Origin: Lachnospiraceae bacterium UBA2864
GTDB taxonomy: Bacteria > Bacillota > Clostridia > Lachnospirales > Lachnospiraceae
Length of the DNA stretch: 64,000 nt
Reading direction: 5' to 3'
Assembly: GCA_002350525.1 (NCBI GenBank)
Contig: DEFA01000036.1
Span: 79,797 to 143,796, forward strand
A program made the position numbers and the translations under genes. Numbering within the stretch: the stretch's first letter is position 1; every line of letters begins with the position of its first letter. The notes under the pieces were generated by a model. It saw only the letters and a list, made by a program, of their open reading frames with translations. It searched no databases and had not been told where the DNA came from. Below, piece by piece: positions 8,754-17,098 of the stretch.

Positions 8754-9468
8754 AACCTTCTTTGAGCACAGCGTTGAGCATAGAAACGGCTGGGGAATGG
8801 CCATACTTGATGACGGTTCCGTATCTGTGGAGAAGGAACCGGTAAGGGCTATAGACAGCAGTTATCTGAAAAGCAGGCTGAACGGTAAGATTGAGACGGC
8901 AAGATTTATGGCACATATAAGACGAGCGACTGTCGGTGATGTGGATTTTGATAATACCCATCCTTTTATAAAACGTGATGAAGCAGGAAGAATATGGGCA
9001 TTTGTCCATAACGGAACCATATTTGAATCACCGGTTATATATTCGTACAGGGAGGTTCAGACCGGAAGTACCGATAGTGAGAGGATTCTTCTGTATATAG
9101 TGGATCAGGTGAATAAACACTATGTATCGGAACAGAATTCTTTTGATGCAAACGACCGTATAAGACTCATAGATAAGATTATTCATAAGCTTGCTCCGGA
9201 GAACAAGCTGAATATCATGCTCTATGACGGGGACTATTTCTACGTTCATAAGAACGAGGAAGGAACTCTCTTTAAGAGTGAGAAGCCGGGGTCTGTAATA
9301 TTCTCCACACATCCTCTTACGGAAGATGGATGGGAAGAAGTACCGCAGAATACGCTTTTCGTATATAAAGACGGAGAACTGATATATACGGGTAAGAAGC
9401 ATGAATATTCATATGTACATGATGATGAGAAGATGAGGATGGTATTTATTAATTATGCCGGCCTGTAA
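8695..9468 (+). CDS. Class II glutamine amidotransferase (YafJ-like)
   Basis: A 257-residue protein made almost entirely of an N-terminal-nucleophile glutaminase domain. Translation must begin at the GTG at 8695, because the catalytic Cys has to be residue 2 (MCELFG). An AGGGAG sits about 10 nt before it. This start lies 59 bp inside gshA in another frame. Other family marks are HRNGWG, AHIRRAT, NTHPF and VHNGT. YafJ-type proteins act as stand-alone amidotransferases of uncertain substrate. Overlap with gshA suggests a linked role, for example hydrolysis or transfer of gamma-glutamyl compounds; this is inference. A strong terminator follows. Confidence 0.85.
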   Translation: MCELFGVTANRRIKINGLLKTFFEHSVEHRNGWGMAILDDGSVSVEKEPVRAIDSSYLKSRLNGKIETARFMAHIRRATVGDVDFDNTHPFIKRDEAGRIWAFVHNGTIFESPVIYSYREVQTGSTDSERILLYIVDQVNKHYVSEQNSFDANDRIRLIDKIIHKLAPENKLNIMLYDGDYFYVHKNEEGTLFKSEKPGSVIFSTHPLTEDGWEEVPQNTLFVYKDGELIYTGKKHEYSYVHDDEKMRMVFINYAGL

Positions 9469-9543
9469 GATGAATATACGCAGGTCGTTTCAGAAAACCC
9501 TGGAACGATGCTTATCAGACAAACCCGGAAATGATGCTTTGAG

Positions 9544-9582
9544 AGCCTATGGAAATTATGTTATACTTCCATAGGCTTTTTT
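9544..9582 (+). terminator. Rho-independent terminator after gshA operon
   Basis: An 11-bp perfect stem (9544-9554 with 9567-9577) runs into six T residues. Confidence 0.92.
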
Positions 9583-9647
9583 GTTGTCTGATTTTTCTCA
9601 ATCTTTTTTTACGGCATTCAAGTGCATTCAAGTAAAATAAAAAATTT

Positions 9648-9673
9648 TGTAACGTTTTTCGATTTAGGCCGTC
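9648..9673 (+). promoter_or_regulatory. ECF-type promoter (probable autoregulation)
   Basis: TGTAAC (9648-9653) and CGTC (9670-9673) are separated by exactly 16 bp. This matches the bipartite pattern of ECF sigma factor promoters (TGAAAC/TGTAAC - CGTC), and it lies directly before an ECF sigma gene. No sigma-A boxes are seen here. Confidence 0.72.
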
Positions 9674-9696
9674 TAATATATGAAGGAGGTGCAAAA

Positions 9697-10173
9697 GTGG
9701 ATATAGAAAAGATATACCATGACTACTTTTCCGTAGTCTATAAATACATCCTATCCATATCTCGAAATCCTCTGACGGCCGAAGAGATTACTCAGGAAAC
9801 CTTCTTTAAAGCTATGAAGAAGATAGATTCGTTCCGGGGAGACTGCAGCATCAAAGTATGGCTCTGTCAGATTGCAAAGAATGCATACTTTGATTATATT
9901 AAGAAACAGTCCAGAGTGGAGGAACTGCCCGAGGAGTACGGAGAACCGGTAGCATCGCCGGAAGAGGCTGTGATCAGGGAATCTGACAAGAAGGCAGTCC
10001 ATAAAGTTCTGCATTCGCTGAAGGAGCCTTATAAAGAGGTCTTCACGCTTCGAACCTACGGAGATTTATCTTTTTCGGAGATAGCGGAATTATTTGAAAA
10101 GACGACAAGCTGGGCAAGGGTAACATATCACAGAGCCCGAGCCATGATAAAGGAGGAGCTGAAAGATGAGTAA
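9697..10173 (+). CDS. ECF-family RNA polymerase sigma factor
   Basis: A 158-residue sigma-70 factor of the extracytoplasmic function group. Region 2 includes AEEITQETFFKAMKKIDSFRG and the DNA-melting stretch that follows. Region 4 includes the helix-turn-helix SFSEIAELFEKTTSWARVTYHRAR. The start is the GTG at 9697, because AAGGAGGT lies 6 nt before it; an ATG at 9622 would lie upstream of the promoter. The gene overlaps the next, a zinc-finger anti-sigma factor, by 8 bp, the classic arrangement for co-expressed sigma and anti-sigma. The promoter upstream has the ECF pattern, so the factor probably drives its own transcription. Confidence 0.93.
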   Translation: MDIEKIYHDYFSVVYKYILSISRNPLTAEEITQETFFKAMKKIDSFRGDCSIKVWLCQIAKNAYFDYIKKQSRVEELPEEYGEPVASPEEAVIRESDKKAVHKVLHSLKEPYKEVFTLRTYGDLSFSEIAELFEKTTSWARVTYHRARAMIKEELKDE

Positions 10174-10876
10174 AGTAACGTGTGATGTAATAAAAGATCT
10201 GATACCGCTTTATGTGGATGATGTATTATCGGAAGACAGTAAAAAAATAGTAGATGAACATTTAGAAGGATGTGCAGGTTGTTCTGATTATTATAAAAGG
10301 CTGAAAGAACCTGATGATTTTACGGAGAGAGAGGATAAGGAAAGTGAGCCTGTTAAGGATATAACCGATGATGATAAAAAGGTAATACAGGGTATCAGGA
10401 AGAATATCCGATCCAAAAAGGTGAGAACAGCGATAATCACAGCATTATGTATAATTGCGTCTGTTATAGGCCTGTTTTACTTTGTAGTTGTGAGAGAAAT
10501 ATATATTCCGTTCCAGAGAAGCGGCATATATTTTAATAAAGATGAAATGAGAACCGAGGAAATGTTTTACCGTAGTTACGGAGTATATACACCAAACGGA
10601 AAAGAGTGTTACGTATATCTTACAACAACACTTTATACGAATCTTACACAGTATTACAGTGAGGCTAAGATCAAAGAAGTGAGTGATCAGGGTATATCTA
10701 AGGAACTTCCTTACTTAGATTATAATTATGAGGAAGGTTTTTCCTGTAAAAAAATATATTATGTGAATAAAGAAGCTGCGAAGAAACTGGGCCGCGGAGA
10801 TTATATGAATATGACAGAGAGTGATATAGAGGAATTGAAGAATTCATCAATGCTGATCTGGGAAAATATAGAATAG
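10166..10876 (+). CDS. Zinc-finger anti-sigma factor, single-pass membrane protein
   Basis: A 236-residue protein. Residues 1-45 form a zf-HC2-type anti-sigma domain, with Cys6 and the HxxxCxxC motif at His32, Cys36 and Cys39, which would hold the ECF factor in the cytosol. A transmembrane helix at about residues 90-112 is followed by an external domain of about 120 residues without a recognised family, presumably the sensor. The 8-bp overlap with the sigma gene predicts translational coupling. Release of sigma would require proteolysis or a conformational change; the signal is unknown. Confidence 0.85.
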   Translation: MSKVTCDVIKDLIPLYVDDVLSEDSKKIVDEHLEGCAGCSDYYKRLKEPDDFTEREDKESEPVKDITDDDKKVIQGIRKNIRSKKVRTAIITALCIIASVIGLFYFVVVREIYIPFQRSGIYFNKDEMRTEEMFYRSYGVYTPNGKECYVYLTTTLYTNLTQYYSEAKIKEVSDQGISKELPYLDYNYEEGFSCKKIYYVNKEAAKKLGRGDYMNMTESDIEELKNSSMLIWENIE

Positions 10877-10892
10877 TCTAAAAACTTCATAT

Positions 10893-10921
10893 TTGCGTAC
10901 ACCCCGGTCATGAAGTATAAT
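10893..10921 (+). promoter_or_regulatory. Sigma-A promoter
   Basis: TTGCGT (10893-10898), a 17-bp spacer and TATAAT (10916-10921) lie 31 bp before the gene at 10953. Confidence 0.75.
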
Positions 10922-10952
10922 TATAAAAAAATCTAAGAACAGGGGGGACGTA

Positions 10953-11945
10953 ATGAAAGAAAGAATAAGAGAAAAATGTGACCTTTTAATGATGAACACA
11001 GATAAACTTGCACGCGAATTTAAATGGAGCGAAACCCTTATGAATATTGCGGCTGCTCTTGTTTTCACCAATGCGGACAGAGAGGTTGATATTGAAAAAC
11101 TCAGGGAATGCAGGGATATCGTTAAGAAGAATGCGGGAGTGTTCTCATCGCTCCGTTCATCCGCGGAATCCATAATAACCGGTAAAATGGCGCTTACGGA
11201 TGATCCTATGCGGTATTTCAGGGATGTGAAGTCGGTATATGACAGGTTATCTAAGAGTATTTTTTCCGACGGCCAGTACCTCGTTCAGGCAGCCATCAGT
11301 ATCGTTGATGCAGGAAAGTTTGATGAGGCGGATGAGATAATCATAAAGTTTAAAGAGCTATATAAGAAAATGTCGAAGGAACATCCGATGCTTACTTCTT
11401 CGGAGGACATAATATTTGCCGTTCTTCTTATAATGACCGGTAAGTCGGTGGATACGATCATTACAGAGATGGAAGGCTGTTATACATATCTTAAGAAGGA
11501 ACTGAAGATAAGAGTCGGAGCCAACGAAATCCAGGGACTCAGCGAGGTTCTTGCACTTTCGGATGGCAATATGAGAGAAAAGAGTGACAGGGCACTCAGG
11601 ATATATGATGCATTTTCCGAAAGGGGTGTTAAATACGGAAAAGAATATAATGAGTTTGCGTCTCTCGGTGCACTGATTGATATAGATGTTGAGACGAGGG
11701 TTCTTGTCGACGAGATCATAGAAGCGGCCGATTATCTAAAGGGAAACAAGAAGTTCGGAAGCTGGTCAATGGATAAAAAACAGAGGCTCATGTTTGCTGC
11801 AATGCTCGTGGGAGATTCTTACAGTGCCGATGCTTCGGTGATAACCGGAACAACAATCGGAAGCACGGTAGCCATGGTAATAGCTGAAGAGGTTGCTATT
11901 ATCATGTGCCTTATGATAGTTATGATATCGGCATCGAACAATTAA
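10953..11945 (+). CDS. DUF4003-like protein
   Basis: A 330-residue, mostly helical protein that resembles the DUF4003 family of Firmicutes, of unknown function. It starts with a helical region (KERIREKCDLLMMNTDKLAREFKW) and ends with a hydrophobic stretch (about residues 297-326: TIGSTVAMVIAEEVAIIMCLMIVMI) that could be a membrane helix. No catalytic motif is evident. A GGGGGGACG SD precedes the ATG. It has its own sigma-A promoter and is followed after about 40 bp by another unknown gene, which probably shares its transcript up to the terminator at 12627. Confidence 0.65.
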   Translation: MKERIREKCDLLMMNTDKLAREFKWSETLMNIAAALVFTNADREVDIEKLRECRDIVKKNAGVFSSLRSSAESIITGKMALTDDPMRYFRDVKSVYDRLSKSIFSDGQYLVQAAISIVDAGKFDEADEIIIKFKELYKKMSKEHPMLTSSEDIIFAVLLIMTGKSVDTIITEMEGCYTYLKKELKIRVGANEIQGLSEVLALSDGNMREKSDRALRIYDAFSERGVKYGKEYNEFASLGALIDIDVETRVLVDEIIEAADYLKGNKKFGSWSMDKKQRLMFAAMLVGDSYSADASVITGTTIGSTVAMVIAEEVAIIMCLMIVMISASNN

Positions 11946-11986
11946 TATACTGATAGAAATTTTATATATTTGAAAGAGATTATGTA

Positions 11987-12589
11987 ATGGACACTTTAAC
12001 TGTAGAGAGTTTCAAGACTTTAGACGCGGTAAGGGCGCTCTTTGAAAATGCAGGATATATCGGGGAGAAAAACTGTTTTCTGGCAGCTCTTAACAGAGAT
12101 TATCTTCCGAAAAATACCGGATTCTTTACAACAAGTCTTGCAGCCGGAGGTGCTAATATAAGCGGTGTGATAGGCGGATTCTCAGGTGCCCTGATAGGTA
12201 AATCGGTTGAAGTTACCATGGCAGAGCAGCGTGCGAAGATTACGGACAGGTCTATCTTTATACTCACCAACACATCGGATATATGCGGATATGTTATCAA
12301 TAAGACCGAAAAGGGATTCGGTTTTATCCCTCTTTCCAACGATTATAAGCTTATAACGAAGTTTGAAGAAGTTAAGGCACATCCTGATTTTCTGGCTACG
12401 GTATCATATGACAAGATTGATAAGATGAAGCTTAAGAAAATTCCTTTTAATTTCAACAGGAGAATACTTCAGCTTACATTTTTATGTGAAAGTCCTTTTG
12501 CATTTCTTACACTTACTCTTCCGACAAAGAGCGATATATTCCCGTATCAGGAAGAGCAGATGAAGATTCTCATGGAAGAGATGATATAA
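11987..12589 (+). CDS. Hypothetical protein
   Basis: A 200-residue protein I do not recognise. A Gly/Ala-rich hydrophobic segment (about residues 46-70, with GGANISGVIGGFSGALIGKS) resembles a glycine-zipper membrane insertion element. After it comes a mixed region with alternating hydrophobic residues (RSIFILTNTSDICGYVINK, GFGFIPLSNDY) that could be a PH-like or beta-sandwich fold. SD is weak (GAAAGAGA). It follows the DUF4003-like gene and precedes a strong terminator, so the two are probably co-transcribed and may work together. Confidence 0.55.
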   Translation: MDTLTVESFKTLDAVRALFENAGYIGEKNCFLAALNRDYLPKNTGFFTTSLAAGGANISGVIGGFSGALIGKSVEVTMAEQRAKITDRSIFILTNTSDICGYVINKTEKGFGFIPLSNDYKLITKFEEVKAHPDFLATVSYDKIDKMKLKKIPFNFNRRILQLTFLCESPFAFLTLTLPTKSDIFPYQEEQMKILMEEMI

Positions 12590-12626
12590 GCGAAGAGAAA
12601 CTTACACAGGAAAAATATATGAATCT

Positions 12627-12663
12627 GCCTTGAGAAGCAATAAAAGCTTTTCAAGGCTTTTTT
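12627..12663 (+). terminator. Rho-independent terminator
   Basis: A stem formed by 12627-12638 with 12646-12657 (one mismatch near the loop) is followed by six T residues. Confidence 0.88.
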
Positions 12664-12741
12664 AAATGTTTATAATCATATGATGTGGGAGTTACCATAT
12701 ACGGCAGCAGTATAAATACAATATGAATGTGAAGGTAGAAT

Positions 12742-13425
12742 ATGAACAGGATACTTATAGTTGAAGATAATGTTGAGATTCAGAATATGGAAACGGAGCT
12801 CCTTACCAAGAGCGGATATGAGACGGTATCCGCATATTCGGGTACAGAAGCTCTTCTTCTTGTGGAAAGGGAAAGTTTTGATCTGATTATACTTGATATC
12901 ATGCTTCCGGGCATGCAGGGAGATGAAGTTCTAAAGAATCTGCGAGGAAAAACAGACGCGGGGATACTATGTGTTTCGGCTCTCGATGCGCTTGATACAA
13001 GGGTAAGTATGATGAGAGAGGGTGCCGATGACTATATAGTGAAGCCGTTTGAGAACAGCGATCTTCTGGTCCGTATAGAAGCAATTCTGAGGCGTATCGG
13101 AAAGCGGGATATGATAGATGCTTCTGAGAAACTCACATTTAAAGATATAGAGATAGACAGTGAAAATCATACAGCCGTGGTCGGTGGAAGCACACTTGAT
13201 CTCACGCGTAAGGAATTTGAGATACTTGAACTTATGGTAAGGAATCCGAAGAAAGTCTTTACGAAGGATAACATTTACGAATCGGTATGGGGAGAGGAAT
13301 ATATCCCGGAAGACAATACCGTAAATGTGCATGTAAGCAATATCAGAAAGAAACTCGAAGCTCTCGGAAACGAGAAAGAGTATATAAAGACGGTATGGGG
13401 CATCGGCTTTAAAATGTCTGAGTAA
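12742..13425 (+). CDS. OmpR-family response regulator
   Basis: A 227-residue two-component regulator. The N-terminal receiver domain (about 1-115) has the acidic pair in VEDN, the phosphoacceptor Asp in ILDIMLPG and the Lys in VKPF. The C-terminal winged helix (about 130-227) has the usual LTRKEFEILELM and NTVNVHVSNIRKKL. It is the first of a four-gene set with an ABC ATPase, a permease and a histidine kinase. That order is typical of systems sensing and expelling peptide antibiotics such as bacitracin or lantibiotics. Tandem repeats in the gap after this gene are probable targets of the regulator. Confidence 0.92.
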   Translation: MNRILIVEDNVEIQNMETELLTKSGYETVSAYSGTEALLLVERESFDLIILDIMLPGMQGDEVLKNLRGKTDAGILCVSALDALDTRVSMMREGADDYIVKPFENSDLLVRIEAILRRIGKRDMIDASEKLTFKDIEIDSENHTAVVGGSTLDLTRKEFEILELMVRNPKKVFTKDNIYESVWGEEYIPEDNTVNVHVSNIRKKLEALGNEKEYIKTVWGIGFKMSE

Positions 13426-13428
13426 AAA

Positions 13429-13447
13429 CTTTATACTTTCTTTATAC
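13429..13447 (+). promoter_or_regulatory. Tandem direct repeat, probable response regulator site
   Basis: CTTTATAC occurs at 13429-13436 and 13440-13447, with an 11-bp period. Two half-sites one turn apart is the usual layout for OmpR-type regulators. It lies in the 101-bp gap between the regulator gene and its ABC transporter genes. Confidence 0.5.
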
Positions 13448-13481
13448 TTTTTAAAGGATAATCTGAAATTTCTCTGTTAGA

Positions 13482-13499
13482 TTATCTTACATAAGATAA
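13482..13499. promoter_or_regulatory. 18-bp palindrome before ABC transporter operon
   Basis: TTATCTTA-CA-TAAGATAA is a perfect 8+2+8 palindrome, 28 bp before the ATPase start codon. A second complementary pair (GATAATCT at 13457 with AGATTATC at 13480) overlaps it, so the region could form alternative hairpins or be a dimeric operator. Confidence 0.5.
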
Positions 13500-13526
13500 T
13501 TAAGGCTTGCAGAAAGGAGCAGATTG

Positions 13527-14438
13527 ATGGGAACAAAAATAGTTGAAACATACGGACTTACAAAAACCTACGGACGTAAGTCGGTTGTTAATGATGTGAA
13601 TATGACCATATATGAAGGGGATATATACGGTCTGATAGGAAAAAACGGAGCAGGTAAGACAACTATCATGAAAATGATCGGAGGTCTTGCTTGTCAGTCA
13701 AAGGGTGAGATAAAGCTCTTCGGAAATGACGGAACTAAAAATGTTCTTAACCGTGTCGGATGCCTCATAGAGCAGCCGGCGCTTTATCCGGACCTGAATG
13801 CGGTAGATCACCTTAGGTTTTATAATAAGCTTATCGGAGCAACCGATAACAGTAATATAGATGAAATACTTGATATGATAGGCCTGAAGGGGAACAAAAA
13901 GAGTACTAAGAAGTATTCCATGGGTATGAAGCAGAGGCTTGCTATCGGAATAGCACTTCTCGGTTATCCGGATTTCCTGCTTCTTGATGAGCCGGTTAAC
14001 GGTCTCGATCCGGAAGGAATCGTTGAGGTGAGAAATCTTCTTATAAAATTAAACAGAGAAAAGAATATGACAATTCTTATCTCGTCACATATTTTAGGAG
14101 AGCTTTCAAAGCTTTCGACGAGATACGGAATTATTGATAACGGAAATCTGCTAGAAGAGTTCACGGAAGAAGAGCTTTTCGAGAGATGCAAGAAGAACAT
14201 TACTCTTAAAACCTATGATGTTAAAAGTGCAGCCTATGTGCTTGAGAATAATCTGTCCTGTACGGATTATAAAGTAGTGGATGATATGACTATATATATC
14301 TATGACCATCTGGATGAGGTGAGCACGGTCAACAAGATGCTTGTAGAGGCAGGCATAGCTGTTGAAGCTATAGGTGTAAGCGGCCAGGATCTCGAAGAAT
14401 ACTTTATAGAGCGTATGGGAGGTAATAGTCATGAGTAA
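13527..14438 (+). CDS. ABC transporter ATPase, bacitracin/lantibiotic-export type
   Basis: A 303-residue single-domain ABC ATPase. Walker A is GKNGAGKT, the signature region reads YSMGMKQRLAIGIALL, Walker B is FLLLDEPVNGLDPEG, and the switch His is in ISSHILGEL. The C-terminal extension of about 80 residues is typical of the BcrA-like group. The start is the ATG at 13527, with AAAGGAG 7 nt upstream. It overlaps the permease gene by 8 bp. It pairs with that permease to export or detoxify a compound; peptide antibiotics are the usual substrates, but none is shown by the sequence. Confidence 0.9.
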   Translation: MGTKIVETYGLTKTYGRKSVVNDVNMTIYEGDIYGLIGKNGAGKTTIMKMIGGLACQSKGEIKLFGNDGTKNVLNRVGCLIEQPALYPDLNAVDHLRFYNKLIGATDNSNIDEILDMIGLKGNKKSTKKYSMGMKQRLAIGIALLGYPDFLLLDEPVNGLDPEGIVEVRNLLIKLNREKNMTILISSHILGELSKLSTRYGIIDNGNLLEEFTEEELFERCKKNITLKTYDVKSAAYVLENNLSCTDYKVVDDMTIYIYDHLDEVSTVNKMLVEAGIAVEAIGVSGQDLEEYFIERMGGNSHE

Positions 14439-15162
14439 TGTTATATCAAGTCAGTTTTTTAAAACAATAAAACTTCATTCAACCAAAGTTACCGGAATAT
14501 CAAGTATCTGCTTCGCGGCTTTTCTGGTACTGATGGCTAAAGCGTTCGGTGAGGAACCTGTAACGGGAACAGATATGTTTAATGCATTATCCGAAACCTT
14601 TGTTTATCTTTTTATTGTCGTTTTTATAAACAATATAATATCCGCCGATATGACAACTTCAAGCATTAAGCAGATGTTCGGCAAAGGCGTGAGCAGAGTT
14701 AAATATTGTCTCGGTACAATATTAGTAACAGGAATATCCACATATATATTTACAGTAATAATGCAGTTTGCAGGATTCGGAATGGGTACGCTTATCGGAA
14801 GAAGTGTCGGAAATTTTGATGTCAAAAGCATCGGATTCAGCCTGCTCGGATATTTGGTTATTTCATTTAATTTTTCATCTCTGATAATGTTTCTTTATTC
14901 AATCATTAAAAAATCGGCAGGTGTTATAATGATTGCATCATTTATGCCGATCATAACCGATGTAGGTTCTCTCCTTGTCGGAGTAATAACACATAACGAA
15001 AAATTGGCACATTTTACATCATTTTTAAATCTTATGAGTGACGTAACTAGAATCAATCCGGATTCTACGCAAAATGTGATAGCATATGCTATACTTATCG
15101 GCATGACGGCTATTTTGACCATAGCAGCTGCAGCAATCTTCAGAAAGGAAGATATCAACTAA
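14431..15162 (+). CDS. ABC-2 type permease
   Basis: A 243-residue protein with about six hydrophobic helices (around residues 18-36, 50-70, 98-120, 140-160, 165-190 and 216-237), the size and layout of BcrB-type permeases. The start overlaps the ATPase gene by 8 bp, and GGGAGG precedes the ATG. It forms the membrane part of the exporter and is followed 2 bp later by the histidine kinase gene. Confidence 0.87.
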   Translation: MSNVISSQFFKTIKLHSTKVTGISSICFAAFLVLMAKAFGEEPVTGTDMFNALSETFVYLFIVVFINNIISADMTTSSIKQMFGKGVSRVKYCLGTILVTGISTYIFTVIMQFAGFGMGTLIGRSVGNFDVKSIGFSLLGYLVISFNFSSLIMFLYSIIKKSAGVIMIASFMPIITDVGSLLVGVITHNEKLAHFTSFLNLMSDVTRINPDSTQNVIAYAILIGMTAILTIAAAAIFRKEDIN

Positions 15163-15164
15163 AA

Positions 15165-16064
15165 ATGTTAATCATAATCATTGTTGAGACAATCTTTATA
15201 ATTCTAATGGCGATATTTACAGTAAGGGTATTTCTGTCCCTGAAAGCCATCAGAAAACAGCTTGGGGCTATGAAGGGGACGAGAACCAATGCTCTTGTAA
15301 GGAATGTAACCGGTCAGGATACATTTAACGGTCTCATAAATGATATGAATGATATTCTGATGGAGGATAAAGAGAGAATAAAAGACGTGGAACGAAGCAT
15401 GGTAAGTATCAGAGAAACTATCTCCGAACTCTCACATGACCTGAGGACACCGCTGACATCGGCGGAAGGATATGCTGAGATGCTCCGTTCCGTAAGTCTT
15501 ACGGAGGAAGAAAAGTCCAGATATCTGGACGTTATAATAGAGAGGCAGAACACAACAAATCAGCTTATCAATCAGATCTATTATTATTCGAGACTTAAGA
15601 CCGAATCCGTAACACTTGAGAATGAAGAGCAGGATCTGAGGCGAATAGTAACTTCAGTGATCGCTCTTTATTACGTGGATTTTGAAAAGCAGAAGGCCGA
15701 GCCGGTTATAGATATAGACGAAAAGAATATGAAGGTCATGGGAGATAAGGACGCATTTGTCAGGATATTCTCAAATGTTATAAGCAACGCCCTTTCTCAC
15801 GGAGAAGGTTCATATGGTATATCTCTTAAGGAAGAGACGGATGGTTACAGATTTACAATGTCAAATCAGGCTTCGAAAATGTCGGAAGAAGATGCAAAGA
15901 GGGTATTTGAAAGATATTTTACGAAGGATTCCGTAAGATCGAACAGTAATTCGGGCCTCGGACTTACCATATCCAAAACGCTTACCGAACGTATGGGAGG
16001 GAAAATCAATTCATCGATTGAGAACGGAATATTCAAAATAGAAATATTCTTCGGAAAGCATTAA
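15165..16064 (+). CDS. Sensor histidine kinase
   Basis: A 299-residue histidine kinase with one N-terminal membrane helix (about 2-25) and essentially no external domain. The H-box is ISELSHDLRTPLTSAEGYAEML. The ATP-binding domain has an N-box (FSNVISNALSHG) and a G2-type box (NSGLGLTISKTL). Kinases with little outside the membrane usually detect the drug through the partner ABC transporter, as in Bce-type systems. The cognate regulator is probably the one at 12742. SD is a distant AAAGGAAG, consistent with coupling to the permease gene 2 bp upstream. Confidence 0.9.
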   Translation: MLIIIIVETIFIILMAIFTVRVFLSLKAIRKQLGAMKGTRTNALVRNVTGQDTFNGLINDMNDILMEDKERIKDVERSMVSIRETISELSHDLRTPLTSAEGYAEMLRSVSLTEEEKSRYLDVIIERQNTTNQLINQIYYYSRLKTESVTLENEEQDLRRIVTSVIALYYVDFEKQKAEPVIDIDEKNMKVMGDKDAFVRIFSNVISNALSHGEGSYGISLKEETDGYRFTMSNQASKMSEEDAKRVFERYFTKDSVRSNSNSGLGLTISKTLTERMGGKINSSIENGIFKIEIFFGKH

Positions 16065-16089
16065 ATTTCCGACCCGTACAAGAATTACG

Positions 16090-16118
16090 TTGACACGTTT
16101 CAGATAAGAGTATAAAAT
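16090..16118 (+). promoter_or_regulatory. Sigma-A promoter of first riboswitch operon
   Basis: TTGACA (16090-16095), a 17-bp spacer and TAAAAT (16113-16118). The expected transcription start is at about 16125, at the G of TTGTCAGACA, a sequence also found at the start of the second riboswitch. Confidence 0.8.
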
Positions 16119-16124
16119 TTTATT

Positions 16125-16272
16125 GTCAGACATTTGAATATAGGCAAAACAGAAGAAATTCTGTGACGCAAAGCTAAAGGGCCTAAGAAGATCTTTATGG
16201 CAGCCAGTTGCATATTACAGATTATAAAGCATCCGAATAGGTTACAGACTATTCAGGTGCTTATTAGTTTTG
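16125..16272 (+). ncRNA. Cyclic di-GMP-I riboswitch (GEMM-I) with expression platform
   Basis: The conserved GEMM-I elements appear in order: GGCAAAAC (16143), a hairpin with a GAAA-type loop, GACGCAAAGC (16165-16174), GGGCCTAA, and ATGGCAGCCAGTTGC ending at about 16211. This is the c-di-GMP-I aptamer. Downstream, GCATCCGAATAG (16229-16240) pairs with CTATTCAGGTGC (16249-16260), followed by a loose T-rich tract. This is a probable terminator that makes the switch transcriptional. The U tract is weak, so control by another route cannot be excluded. The downstream operon encodes a diguanylate cyclase, which suggests feedback on c-di-GMP level. Confidence 0.92.
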
Positions 16273-16304
16273 TAAGATTTTAAAGTGAGGGAGTTAAAGT
16301 TAAA

Positions 16305-17051
16305 ATGAGTTTGGGTTATGTATGGCTTAGCTACATATATATGTACGGGCAGACGGTGGCTGCAGGTGTTCTTCTGGTTTTGGCAATAGTTATCCTATGT
16401 ATGAAGGATAGTTATACAAAGGTACTCGGCCTGGCTTTTCTGGCCGGAGCCTTAAATGTATTGCTTAGTTTTTCAATAAATCCGATACTTGCGCGTTCTT
16501 TTTCCGCGACAGACAGTAAAAGGATTGTTGTTATGTCATATATTTGTACAATAGCCGGATTACTGTTTGAAGTGTTCCTGATGCTTTATGCGAAGATCAG
16601 ATATAATTCTAAAGGTTTGCTATCTGTTATAGGATTAAGGGTATTGTGTCATGTAATAATCTATTTCTATAACAGCCACAGGCTTTCAGCTGTAATGGGA
16701 CTCAGCCCTGATAAGGCAAGGGTAAAAACTATTCAATATGAATATTCTTTAAGAACCATAACTGCCGTTTTTTCTATTGCGATCATTGCAATAATATACG
16801 ATGCATATAAGAAGAACAGAGATTTCGATAATCTCCTGCCGAAGATATATATGCTTCCTATGCTGATCATGCTGATACAGTTTGTTCTATGTGCATTTTA
16901 TGTTTACGGAATATTTGTTGTGCCTACGGCAAAAGGTTCGGATACAAATCAAAGTATAGATGTTATATGCAAGTTTATATTGATCGCTAAATATGTTATG
17001 TATTGTGTCTTCGCGGCATACATAATAAAGAGAGAGAAGGAAGTTCTATAG
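16305..17051 (+). CDS. Seven-helix membrane protein, unknown function
   Basis: A 248-residue protein with about seven predicted membrane helices spread over its whole length and short loops. This is the topology of small bacterial 7TM sensors, although I see no named domain. It follows the c-di-GMP-I riboswitch and is directly upstream of a diguanylate cyclase gene (47 bp from its stop to the cyclase ATG), so both are likely on the riboswitch-controlled transcript. A role as membrane partner or signal input for the cyclase is inference only. SD is GAGGGAG, at a longer than usual spacing. Confidence 0.6.
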   Translation: MSLGYVWLSYIYMYGQTVAAGVLLVLAIVILCMKDSYTKVLGLAFLAGALNVLLSFSINPILARSFSATDSKRIVVMSYICTIAGLLFEVFLMLYAKIRYNSKGLLSVIGLRVLCHVIIYFYNSHRLSAVMGLSPDKARVKTIQYEYSLRTITAVFSIAIIAIIYDAYKKNRDFDNLLPKIYMLPMLIMLIQFVLCAFYVYGIFVVPTAKGSDTNQSIDVICKFILIAKYVMYCVFAAYIIKREKEVL

Positions 17052-17098
17052 ATACTATCAGTGTCTCTGGGGAATGGATTGTTACTTTGGAGGACGAT

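Noticed and set aside
9622..9696. ATG at 9622 as start of the ECF sigma gene
   Set aside because: It lies upstream of the TGTAAC/CGTC promoter and has no SD, while GTG 9697 has a perfect AAGGAGGT 6 nt before it.
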